A stretch of DNA of 64,000 nt from Ophiodon elongatus (lineage: Eukaryota > Chordata > Actinopteri > Perciformes > Hexagrammidae), in contig JACSYO010001618.1 of NCBI GenBank assembly GCA_016806645.1, positions 1,632,501-1,696,500 on the forward strand. The letters are read 5' to 3'. Position 1 is the stretch's first letter. Every line of letters starts with the position of its first letter. The notes under the pieces are model-generated. The model saw only the letters and a list, made by a program, of their open reading frames with translations, made no database searches and was not told the origin of the DNA. This document shows, in pieces, positions 12,808 through 24,200 of the stretch. Both the position numbers and the translations under genes were made by a program.

Positions 12808-13010
12808 CAGTGAAAGAGATAGTAAGAGTGTGCGAGCGTGTTTAAACACTACTTAGTTATAAGGGCAAAGTGTAATGGGGTCAGTAACTTCATCCAGTAA
12901 TTCCAGACTGTTCAACCATTCATTCAATCAATCAATCTACCCATACATCCCTCCATTCTCTTGTCCACCTGTTCCCCATCACTGTCTTTCATTCATCTAT
13001 TCATCTATGT
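11266..13010 (-). other. atp2b2 intron 1, segment without genes
   Basis: The segment contains a small TG run (11501-11519), an A16 tract near 12507 and a long TG microsatellite at 12755-12806. Nothing else is recognised. Confidence 0.65.
12755..12806. repeat. (TG)n microsatellite
   Basis: About 26 pure TG units. Confidence 0.95.
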
Positions 13011-13014
13011 TCAG

Positions 13015-13185
13015 ATAATTGTCATTTCTTGTTTTATTTTTTACAGCCAAACTTCTTATTTTGTTATATATTCTATCCATTTTATATACTAATTATGTCA
13101 TTTTCTTCTTTTCTCTGTGCATCTGTACTTATTTCTGTCAACACCTGAATTTCCTCTCTGGGGATAAATTAAGCCTTTTTCGTAT
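13015..13185 (+). repeat. Possible degenerate LINE 3' tail
   Basis: The stretch ends with CACCTGAATTTCCTCTCTGG then GGATAAATTAA, resembling the fish LINE/SINE 3' end I recall as TTGAATTTCCC followed by GGGGATCAATAAA. The T-rich stretch before it also fits. No coding remnant is visible, and the call is tentative. Confidence 0.35.
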
Positions 13186-13189
13186 CCGT

Positions 13190-15640
13190 TGATGAAATGT
13201 CATTGGTATTGAATTCTTATTTACCTTAAAGAAACAGGGATGCATAATAAAGAGCTTCTGTTATCCAGTAGCTGTAACAACGTACCATCATTTTTTTCAC
13301 TCCTCACTTTCTCTTTTACACATGCATGCATAGATGGAAGAAACACACTGGTACCCTACTCTTATGTGTGGCTGAGTTAGTATCGTATATTCATATAGGG
13401 ACTGTTGTATGCATCACTGCAGGTGCTTCAATACTACATAAGATTTGGATCATATAATTACTGCACATTCCCAATTACTGAATCTGAAACACAAGTCGGT
13501 GGTTAATTTTAAACAATTCTCCAATGAACTAGGTTGACGGTTTTTGATTTTCTATTGTATTGCTTTGGAAAAATCAAGATTTGAATAATGCTTTTTCAAA
13601 TAACCCTAACAGGAATTTTGGCTCTGTGGCTTTAGCCAACCGTGCTGATTAGGAGTTGTTATATTTTCCCCTCATGCCCATACACTTACACAGACCGCAC
13701 ATAAACGCAGTGGAAGCACACTCACACAAATCAGCAATCCTCCCCCACCCTCCTCCTCCCCCCCTCCCTCTGGACTGAAAAGGGAGAGCGCTCAGGCCAA
13801 GAGGCTGAAAAGGGAGAGTGACAGTGGTCTATCTGCTGTCTCCCATCTGGGTGTCAGTCTCGGGTTTCGCCCAGGGGCTCAGATAAGCTCCGGACACAAT
13901 AGGGACAGCTATTAAAATTCAAACTACCAGAGAGTGTCATGAAATAGTCATGACCGGTAAGGGAAATCTACACACTCTTGTGTGCCCCTTATTGTCTGTC
14001 TGCTTGGAACTGCAGGTAAAATACAATGTCAGGGCCACAGCAAGAGAGGTGCCGATGATTGTGTGGGGATAATGCCAAATAAATTGAATATAAACTACAA
14101 CTACACTAACAGCTATAATAACATGGCATTCTAAATAATTTTGGAAAAAGATGTGTATATCACTATGAAAGATATCTTCAATGGATTAAATCATACAACA
14201 CACTGCAATTGCGATAGGAGTTTACAAACTCTAACACTGTAGGGAAATTACAGTAGAGAGTTGAAAGAGTATTGATCTCTGCTTGTGCTATGCAGTAGCA
14301 CTTTGATCGAACAGTAATGTGACTGAGCCCATGAAACCCCATGCTGCACAAATGGATGCATCTCCTTTAATATTCCTGACCTGAAACAGATGTACTTACA
14401 CGGTATTCAACACAATTGATTTTTCCACATGCCACTAATGTAAGAACTATCAGGGTCATATTTCTGTACTGTAAAGACATTAAAACACTACTACTACTAG
14501 TAGTAGACATTACGATTTTGAATGCATGACTTTTGCTCATAAAAGTATTGCTACATTTCTGTATTGGTACTTTTACTAAAGTAAAGGATTGGAATATCTC
14601 TTTCACCACTGATGGTTTGATCAAAAGTTAGATAAACAATTCCCCAAAGAACATTCTTTTAAATCTGAAGCTGCTGTACTGTGTGTATTCTCTGGATACA
14701 ATTGCAATAACTGACTAACACTGTCACAAGAGACTGTAGAAGCTGAAATCATGTGTTTGCACATTAGGCAGTGTCTGATTTCGGTGCTTTGATCCTGATC
14801 CGTTGGGTAAGTGTGACTATCTCTGTGGCAGTATCCAAGACTTGTAAGACTAAACAGGCTTAGTTTCTGCTTCCTTTATGCCCATGGGCAAGGAAATGTA
14901 TTTTAAAGGTTCAGAAAAGGTAAAATTCGAAGTCAGAACAAGACAGCTTCTGTGTTCCTGTTCCTCTTTTCTGCTGCTACTGGGACGTTATGGATCAGTC
15001 TCTACAGAATGTGTAAACTAAAAGTTGAAAGAAAGCTGCTCTGTGCCCTCAAGCAAGGCAGAGCTGGATCTGGTCCAAGACTGTATCTGTTTTTGTGCCC
15101 TTGAGAGAGAAATGCTGTCTGTCTGTGTTGGCAGCCGTGGTACCACCCTTGTTCTGCCCCACAGCGGGAGAAGAGAGGGCAAAGAGGTCAACTCAGGGAA
15201 AGAGCTGACATGGAGAGAAAGAAGCCGGTTATAGCCCCGGACTCTGCATATTCAGCTAAAAGCATTGCCATGCCTGTCAACTCGCTATCCATACTCCTGG
15301 CTTCCAGCAGACAGTTCAGATTTAGGACATTTCAGAGGACAAGAGCTGAATGTAGAAACTATACGACAATGACCTGGGACAGAGAAGCATTTGGAGATGT
15401 CAGTTTCTGGCACTGTATTTTTTTGAGCGATTCGCTTATCTGAGGACAGACTTTCAAGGCAGGTGGGAACTAATGAGGTGGGCTGGTGGTAGAATGAGGG
15501 GGGCCTTGAAGCAAGACACTACTACCCCACCTGTACACGCATCATAGATTACAAGACATGTAAATATATACATTAAATGTATAGTTTCAGATGAAAAATA
15601 AGGATAGAGCCTGTTACTACACTTTGAGGAAATATGAAAA
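13190..15640 (-). other. atp2b2 intron 1, segment with possible conserved element
   Basis: This is mostly unique-looking AT-rich DNA. The part at about 13780-14000 is compositionally balanced, free of simple repeats and intronic, so it is a candidate conserved noncoding element. Short reading frames around 15025-15440 show no domain or family resemblance and no splice context, so they are not called genes. Confidence 0.5.
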
Positions 15641-15679
15641 GAGGCTGACCTGTGTCCGTCTCCATGATCCGCTAGAACA

Positions 15680-15840
15680 CAACTGAGCCGGAAAGTGTTT
15701 TGATCTGGAGGGGAGTCGCAGCAGCTAGGGATCAGACTCCCGACACTGGAGGTTGAACTGGCTGAATTTGAGTTGCTACAGACGCTCCAGAGCTGCCGTC
15801 CATTCTTGTCCTGGCGAAGTATTCTTCTAGTGGCATGAAG
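15680..15840 (+). repeat. Left arm of an inverted repeat pair (fold-back)
   Basis: The core at 15728-15786 pairs with the reverse complement of 15994-16052, with 52 of 59 matching positions by hand alignment. Weaker similarity extends outward on both sides (for example GCCGGAAAGT here versus the complement of ACTTTCCAGC on the right). This is either a fold-back/MITE-type element or two head-to-head copies of one repeat. Confidence 0.75.
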
Positions 15841-15959
15841 CGAGGCGGAGGGACCGCAGGGTGCAGTAGCTTGCTAATTATTGTCTTGTGTGATCTAATA
15901 AAAATTAAATTCACTAAGTTCAGTGCCCCTTATCGCTATTTTTCCAGTTACTGTAACTT

Positions 15960-16140
15960 TGCTGGTATTTTTCCCAGGGACATCCCTTCAGCTAGCGGCT
16001 GTAGCAACTCAAATTCAGCCAGTCCAAACTTTAGTGCCGGGGGTCTGATCCCAGACTGCCCCTACTCCCTGCAAATGAATGTATATATAACAGTGTAAAT
16101 GTAAATCAAATCACATCTGCAAACTTTCCAGCTAAGTAGA
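15960..16140 (-). repeat. Right arm of an inverted repeat pair (fold-back)
   Basis: Reverse-complement partner of the arm at 15680-15840, with core 15994-16052. The spacer between the cores is about 207 bp and includes an AT-rich middle. Small gaps are needed outside the core, so the outer limits are approximate. Confidence 0.75.
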
Positions 16141-18641
16141 CTCTCAGCAGCGGGAGTGAGGCAGACGTAGCTGGCTAGCTAATGCTTGTGCATTCTAGTG
16201 TGTCTTCTCTCACCATCTTCATCTCCCCCTTTAGGTTTGGTTTTCCTCTTCGTTTTGGCCTTCACAACACCACACTTACATTCCACATTACAACACATTC
16301 CACCGACCTACAGACACTAGATTCCAGATAAAATTGTTTAAATTACTGTAAATCTTGTGTGGTCTCCCTCTTTGCCTTGTTCACCGAACTGAACAAAATG
16401 GGGGCTCGTCCTGTTTTTGCATTTAAATTAGTGTCTTGGTAGTTGTAAGTTTAAGTATTGTACCCGTTTTTCTGTGATAGTTTTCTTTGGACGTTTGGTG
16501 TTTTTTGTACTCAAACTGCCTCTCTGACTTCTTGTTTGGGTTTTGGTGATTTGTTTTATAGAGAGCATTGGTTGACCTTGCTAGTTTGAACCATTTGTTT
16601 GTTGAATAATTTTCTTAATAATTATTGTGCTTTGGTATGAATCTGTGAGATAACCATGCCCTAGTTCTTTTAATATAACAGATAGAAATACAGTTTAAAA
16701 AAAGAGAATTTGGAATTATGAAATAAAAGTTGCCTGAAATAAATAAAAGTAGGCCTTGAAAAAAAACCAATGTATTTATGGAACTGTGTCATGTATTGCT
16801 TAATTCATATATTCCATGATTTATTTCATAGGTATATGTATTTATTTATTCATTTAATATTAAATTAAACAGTTGATCAACAGTTGATCATAATATAGTA
16901 TCAATGTGAAATAGCTAAACTGTCACATTAATCTGTAATCACATACGTAATGTAATGAAATGTTTATTGAAAACTGGATTATTGTTCATATGAACTAAAA
17001 AATAATTTTACTATACTTTCAAAGTTGACTTAACATATACGTATGTTGATTATTCAGCACTGGATTGATTTACATCCAGTTTTATATCTGGAATCTACCA
17101 AGAAAACCACGTCTATTTTTTTTACATTTTCAGTCATGCCTACTGAGTGCCAATCCGTACACTCGTAGTATACTACACTCACACCGGCAGACATATTGTA
17201 TACTGTTGTGAGTCAGCACCAGGCTCCATGGGAGCAGGCCAATAGAGTCTGGTTTTTGGCATCTGTCCTTTTAATTCAGTCAGGCATCTCTTGGGACAGC
17301 TGACTTCACTGCCAGCCATGTCCAGCATCCGCACACTTGTGTGTGTGAGAGTGTGTATGTGCATGTACTACTGGGATTGTGAGACTGTGGGACTCCTTCT
17401 CTAGCTCATCTGATTCTCCTATAACTGGTATATTTGTCATACGGGAAATCAATATGGCGTACTGGCTTGAGCTGATATGCTTCACTATTGATTAAAAGAG
17501 ATACAGTTTCAAGATATATTGTACATTCAAGGGTAATTTGTCAAACAAAAATTTGACTTGTTCTAGACTAGGGATGCATTTCAGTGGACATCTAATGGAT
17601 ATAACTTAGTTTTAGTCAAATACCTTGTTTAATCCCTGACTGGGAAGCCAGCCCTCAGTGTATTTCTCCAGAGACAGTAATCAAACCCTCATATAAAAGC
17701 CTTAGCATTTGAGAAGTGATTGCACTTCACAAAATGTCCCAGCTGAAATGGTCATATGCCATAATAACTTAACACACACCTGCTCATCTTTTTGTATTTC
17801 ACTGCATTTAAAAATCGACACAGCATTGCAATAAGGTACTTTGTAGTAAGGCATAAAAAAGCGTAATCAGTTGTCACTAACTTTATCAATGGTTAATACG
17901 TTTTAATGCTTGATAGATAAATAGGAAAATGCATGAACAAAATATTGTTTTTGGTTTGCTAGGGTGGAAAAGCTTTGGTGGCTTCCTTATTTATATAAAA
18001 AAAACAGATCTGCAGTTTTAATTGTTAGCAAATCATTGATAAAGGGTGGAGGAGGGCATTTCAGTTTACAGTAAGCTATTAAGCTCTCAGATTCAAATGT
18101 TAGTACAGTAAATCATTGCTACAGTAAATTAGGCAGCCTGTGGGATTGGTCTTTTATGACAAATTAAAGCCAGAATCTGCATTGTTTTTCAACCAATATA
18201 CTGTTATTCTCCATCTCTACGGTCAACTGTAATGAAAGAAAACACAGATAAAATGTTGAACAGGTTTTTTGGGTCGTGGTTGTCAACTTCACCTCTAGTT
18301 TTTTTTTTTGGAGGGTGTGAAGAAATTCAACACAATACTAGATGCTTCGTCATCTTGCTAAATTGTTCCTTTTTGTTTGATTAGTGCGTATTGCTGATCT
18401 TAAAGCATCAATTTCATTATTAACCATTAATGAAACCAGGATTTTTTTTAAAAAGACATTCGTCAGCTAAACTGCTCCTTAAGAATTCTGCACATTTCCT
18501 TCCCCAGTAAATCTTCTTAATATTGCTTTTAGAGTGCTATTATAGAGTGATTGACCACAGTGCCACAATACTGCCTAAGCACTGCCTCAAGGTCACTGCT
18601 ACTACACTGCAGCAGAACACCTGTGTGAGTAGTGGTGTGTA

Positions 18642-18643
<2 letters not shown>

Positions 18644-18673
<30 letters not shown>
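18644..18673. repeat. (TG)n microsatellite
   Basis: Fifteen TG units. Confidence 0.9.
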
Positions 18674-18676
<3 letters not shown>

Positions 18677-18831
18677 CTGCCCATGATGTGGTTTTGCTCC
18701 CTCGCAGAGCAAAATGGCTGTATATCATTTATAATCTGTCCTCTGAGAGCTAGCTCTCTCTCTTCTTCACTGCCTCCTATTTTATTCTCTCTCTTTTTCT
18801 ACCTCTTCTATCTCTTTTACAGAGTCACTAG

Positions 18832-19130
18832 GGGAGGGTAAGAGAGGCGAGGGTAGAGAGGAGAGGAGGAGAGGATGAGAGGAGGAGAGGAGGAGCAGAA
18901 GGAGTTGCAGAGCAGAATAAAATGCCCTTAATAAAGAGACGGCTGCTCCATGTGAGAGATCCCTTGTGGGAAAGAGATTAAATAGACTGCGTCAGAGGGG
19001 AACACGCTCGTGGTGCTGCGACTTGGATAGAGGGAGGGAGGAAAAGAAAGGGAGCAAGGAGGAGAGGTGGGATGAGGAACAAACAGAAGTGAAGAATGAA
19101 GAAGAGGAAAAGGAACAACAGGGTTTAGAT
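18832..19130. repeat. Purine-rich low-complexity tract
   Basis: An irregular GGA/GAGA-rich plus strand, strongest at 18832-18900 and 19020-19080. On the atp2b2 sense strand it is pyrimidine-rich. There are no tandem units clean enough to define a period. Confidence 0.7.
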
Positions 19131-19724
19131 TAGAAGAAGAGAATGTGCATAAATGTAGCAGCACACAGACTGAAATGTGGACTTTATTGCAAGGGAGGGA
19201 TAAAAAAAGATTAGAAGGAAAACAGGTAGGAGGTGGGTGTGAATGAAGGAAGATGAGAAAGAAAGGAGATGGAATGGGAGAGGTGTTTCAACCTAACTCT
19301 GCAGACACAGAAAGGATTGAGAGAGATGGAGAGAAGAAGATAGAGAGAAGGTGAGGAAAGGTGGATGATGGATGAGTGGGGCAAACAGTTTCCTGAGTTA
19401 TGTAAAGCATTCATAAATCGTCATAAATAAATCGTCATGGAAGCAGCACAAAACAAAGTGTGTGAGATGAAGGAGGAATAGAGTGCTGCAGGGATGACGT
19501 AGTTTTGTAGGCCAACCCGGAAGAGACAAAAAGCAAATTAGATCTTTCCATTGGATTTTGGATTATTAGATAATAATTATAGAAAATAAGCTCTGTAGCA
19601 AACAAACTTTTATGACACTCAGCAAGATAATCTTCCCGAATGAACAACGCAAAGGGATTTATGAAGTGTAAATACATATGAAAAAAGCTAAAGGGTATAA
19701 ATTGACTACACCACGGTTGTATGA

Positions 19725-20022
19725 CTTCTCGTCATCACCACCAAGTTAAATGAGTACTAGTGTTCAGCATGATTTCTAATTTAGCCACTTGTTAGCAACC
19801 GCCTTTTTTAAGACGCGTAAAAGTTTCAAAATTACAATATCCTCAGCTTGTGTTAACCACAGACCTTATTTAAGGCATTTGATCAAAACCTCATTTAAAA
19901 AAACATTGAACTTGACAATAAGGGAACCGGAAGTGCAAAAATACTGGATCATTTCCAGGTTTTATGCTATTACACTGCTATGTATGATACTGGATGACAA
20001 TGATATGTGCACGAGGAGGTAA
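19725..20022 (+). repeat. Probable dispersed teleost repeat fragment
   Basis: The stretch containing TTGTTAGCAACCGCC, CAATATCCTCAGCTTGTG, AACCACAGACCTTA and AAGGGAACCGGAAGTGC, ending near CGAGGAGGTAAG, reminds me of a repeat that recurs in fish genomes. It contains several CpGs although it is in an AT-rich intron. There is no coding potential beyond short frames. The assignment rests on memory. Confidence 0.35.
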
Positions 20023-20283
20023 GAGAATAATACAAAAGAATAAAGATAAATAGACAACCTTTTAGTATTTTTTATACATCTAACCATTATCCCATTTTCT
20101 CGCTTTCTCCTGCTACACCACCGTTATTTTATTTTTGTTCTCCGTCTAACAATTTCTGCCAACCATACACATACTGTACACATCCTTCTCATCCGTGTCC
20201 TTGACATCAACGCAATGTCACATATAAATCACTGGTAACAGATCAATAAATTTATACTGTATGTGAGATACTATGACGTGTTT

Positions 20284-20285
<2 letters not shown>

Positions 20286-20374
<89 letters not shown>
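20286..20374. repeat. (GT)n microsatellite
   Basis: About 44 GT units, essentially pure. Confidence 0.95.
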
Positions 20375-20379
<5 letters not shown>

Positions 20380-21190
20380 AGAGACATTAAGGGCGTGGTG
20401 TTGGTGTTGGTGTGTGTATGTGTGCATTCAGATAAACAAGTCAAGAGTTCACCGTCAGCGAAACGACGGTTAACATAAGAACAATTAACAACCTCCTTCC
20501 ATAAGAAATACCGACATTGGTCTGACGTATCATCTGGCCACCATCTGATTCTGTCTTTTCTCTCTCATTACTGCCACAACCCTCACAAATCTGCTATAAA
20601 CACAACTGTCTTCAATCAACTGATGGTCGCCTGCATTTCTGTAAGCCATTTTTTCCTACTTGACAAAGCCTACTGTGCTCTATTTTACCAGGGGGGAATC
20701 AAAATAATTGTTTCAACAAAGAAAAACATATTAATACAACTTAAAAAATGAAATCTCCATTATGGTACTATATGTTTGAATAATCTGTGGGACAGAAGGA
20801 AGTTTAGAAAATGGTGTACTACTTTTTCAGCACTATTACATTGTTAGCAACTCAAGTGACAGGAGAAGATAAAGATGATGAAGGTTATAGATGTAGAGCA
20901 GGTCTATTAAGGCTACGCTGTACACTGGCCCACTGGGATACCAACGACCGACCAGCACACCGAAATAGTAATGGGAGCAGAGGAGAGAGAGAATGGAGGA
21001 GAAGTAAGGTGTGGTGATACAGAGGAATGGGAGGTAGAGTGAAAGAGAGAAATGAAGGACAGGTGGAGGGGTTGACAATGAGGAGGTCTGAAGGAGATAA
21101 GAGTTGGGAAGTAGAGTTGGGAAGTGGGAACCAATATTTTCTATATTCCGGGTTTTGAAGTTTTCTTTTCAAGGAATGGTTTGCGAATTA
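20375..21190 (-). other. atp2b2 intron 1, segment without genes
   Basis: Apparently unique sequence with a purine-rich patch on the plus strand at about 20970-21130. Reading frames here reflect that composition and are not considered genes. Confidence 0.55.
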
Positions 21191-21194
21191 AATA

Positions 21195-21262
21195 CACTTA
21201 TACTGGCTTTTTTGGCGACAGTTTGATGAGCAGATCGATGCCCAAGTCATGAATAGCACATG
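21195..21262 (+). repeat. Fragment of dispersed teleost repeat, family C, copy 2
   Basis: The stretch reading TTTGGCGACAGTTTGATGAG, then CAGATCGATGCCCAAGTCAT, matches the part of the family C consensus I recall as GCCGAGAGTTAGATGAGAAG then ATCGATACCACTCTCATG, with scattered mismatches. The copy is old and truncated. Confidence 0.4.
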
Positions 21263-21264
21263 TA

Positions 21265-24200
21265 GCAAATTCAGAATGCTTTGCAGAATGTTTCTATTAG
21301 AATCAATCTGAATCTGAAAATCTGAATGTGAAAGTGAACTGATAACTTGCTATTAGCAGCGAGACAGTTGTGGCAGCATGTTTCGTACCAAAAATGCACC
21401 ATGAGAGTCGTAGTTAACTTTTGTCCGTACATTTTATGTGCACAGGCTAGATCCAGATATTTTCTAACACAGTTGCTCATCTTTTGTACTGATTATTTAA
21501 CCGTGACAGTTTCATGCCCATCAAAGCCTGAACAAAGCATGCAATTGTCTGCATAGAAAATTGATGACACTTTCAAAGCTGTGCAAGCCTGAAATACCTC
21601 CTCTAACTTTACAATCTATGGGGTGAAGAAAAGGAGAAAAAAACGTGGATGGGAGACATGAGGTGTTGGTGTCAATATCAATTACCTAGAATGGATAACC
21701 ATTGCCATTTTAGCCAGGATACAGATTAGATGTATGCATTAAAGGAATACATTTTTCATATTAGGTTGGAGATCATTACATTTGAGATATAGTTTTGGCG
21801 TGATTGAAATATTGGTAAGTATGGAGTATGGACTTAATCAAAAGCTGCTGGTGTAAAACTGTCTGGAGGTTGGGGGAAGGGGATGACAAGGGAGATTTGT
21901 AGGTGGTGGAGGTGAAGTGTGTGTATGTGCAGTGGAAGTCAAATCAGTAGAACTGGCGTCCAAGGGGGGATGAAGAGAAGATGGAGGTAGTAAGAAGACT
22001 GAAATGGGAAGAGGTGATATTGTAGAGGCAAAGAAATATTAGACATAAGAGGGTGAGGGTGAGGATATAACATTGAGGTACTTTGGTTGGTTGGTTGGAA
22101 ATAAAATTGCTCAGTCCCAGGCTGGTTATAATATAAGATAATAAAAAATGAACAAATTGCTAATTATTACTATTGAATTAAATAGTATTTTCTATTCAAA
22201 GTTCCTGCTGTATTAATTAGTATTTAGTTCTATCTCTCTTCAGCATGCATAAGAGATCTCTTAATTCCATCACCTTGGTGTGTAAAGTCATGATGGGCAA
22301 CTCTGCAGACAGTAAAAAAAAAAAAAGAAAAAAAGAAAGGCTGATCTTTTTGCTGGTGGGTGTTCTACTTTGGACAATAATACAGTACTATTAGGTGTAC
22401 TGTATACAGTTAAAAAAAATTGATAGGTATTATATACAATTTAGTCCAAGCTTGTAGTGATGCATGTTTTAAAACATTCACTGCTTCATTTCCTTTTTTA
22501 TTTTTATTTTTTCAAAAATTAGCACTCATATCTGCTTAAAAAGCTTACCACTGTAGTTTTGGGAGGTGGACATACTCCCAGTATATAACGTGGTTTCTAG
22601 ACGTACTTGTATCTATATTTATTCCTCCTTTCCTGCACAGTCTCTGCAACTACCCTCCTGCCTTTCCTTTCTCACAACATCAAAGAACATTGATGTCCTA
22701 AGCACCTCTTCATCCTCTTAACCCTCGAGGAATGGCTCTACCCGGAGCAGTCTCTTACAATTCCTTGCTCCCTACCCAGGAGGACCCACCAATGTGCCGC
22801 AGCTCTCGACAGTCTACAGTACAGAAAATAGTTACACTGTGGGCACCTACCAACCGTCTTTTCGCCTGTCTCAAGAGAAGCATGTCTGTTTTTGGAAACT
22901 AAGCTGTAGCTTGACATCCCATCTGGCCCCTGAATGACTCATACCATTCACCCTGCTGGCTGCCGGAGGGAAACGCTAGCTTCTTCACCCCACAGTCACC
23001 TACAAGGCAACACACAGGTAACTGCATCCTGAGTGCAGGTAATCACTGTGGGTTTGGAAATTGTCCATCCATTGGGGTCATGAAGCCTTGAAAAATAAAT
23101 TGATGAACATAATAATGCCGAAGAAATGTGAAGCTTCCTGAAACATTTAGATTGTCAAAAACCGAGATATGCTTCCCCCAAACTGTGGCGTTATTCTTCT
23201 TTTATAGCCATCATGTAAATAATGAGCATCGTGTGTGGAAGCTATTGATGCAGTCCCCAATCTTTCATATATTCTCCAACTACTCTGCTTGGATATGGAG
23301 TGATCACCTAATACTCTAACCGTAAGTCATATATAACTTCTATTTCTAATCAAATGCATTTTGAAAACAGCTTCGAAAATGTCTTCTGCTTTCTTTTCTA
23401 AACTGTACAGTTTCATGTACTGTAGCAACAATGTAGCAGAAGCCTGGCGCCTTATGCATCTAAATGCATGTGGTCGAGAGTGCAAACCCTTCACTGGTTG
23501 CATTTATATACTGTACCTACAGAACCATTATGAATTTATGCTGAATAATGGGCTAGCCATTCATGAACTGTGCGTATCATGTGAAAGGGCTGGCACAGAC
23601 TACAGAATATGGCTAATAGGTTAAGCGCGCTCAGGGCCTCTTACCATCAAACACACTCCCCTGGGACACATACACATTACACACACAACACATGATGACA
23701 GCAAGCAATGCAGAATACCTTCAAGGATGATTACCAGGATCATATTTCAGAGGTAACATATGTTCTGTGGAGCAACGACGCACCACACAAGGGGACCCAC
23801 ACAACATCAACATAGAAACACCTGGGATCACTAATGCAAATAGCACCAGATACAATCACTCTGTTTCCAATTAGTGAATGATCCAGTGAGAGATCATGCA
23901 TTTAATCATAACAATTAATAATCACATGATGAGAGGAGAGGAGCATCCTGCTTGTTAGCTGGTGTGCAAGATCTCAACCAAAATGTGGCAAACTTGAATG
24001 ATTTTACCCATTGAAAATGGTGACAAACAATAATTCTTGTACCAATTCTTGAATCCAATAAATGCCAAAATAATTAATGGCATAAACACAATGAGCCACA
24101 TTTTTTTCCATTTCTCTTATCTGTTTGTTCATTATTATTTTAGCCATTGGCTACCAGGAGGAACAACAATTTGAATAATGTCAATATGGAAGTCTTTAAT

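Larger units (their letters stand above)
16195..19720 (-). other. atp2b2 intron 1, segment without genes
   Basis: This is AT-rich intronic DNA with a perfect 11-bp tandem duplication (about 16869-16890), a TG microsatellite at 18644-18673, a pyrimidine-rich patch at about 18760-18815 and a long purine-rich stretch on the plus strand at about 18832-19400. No gene is visible. Confidence 0.6.
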
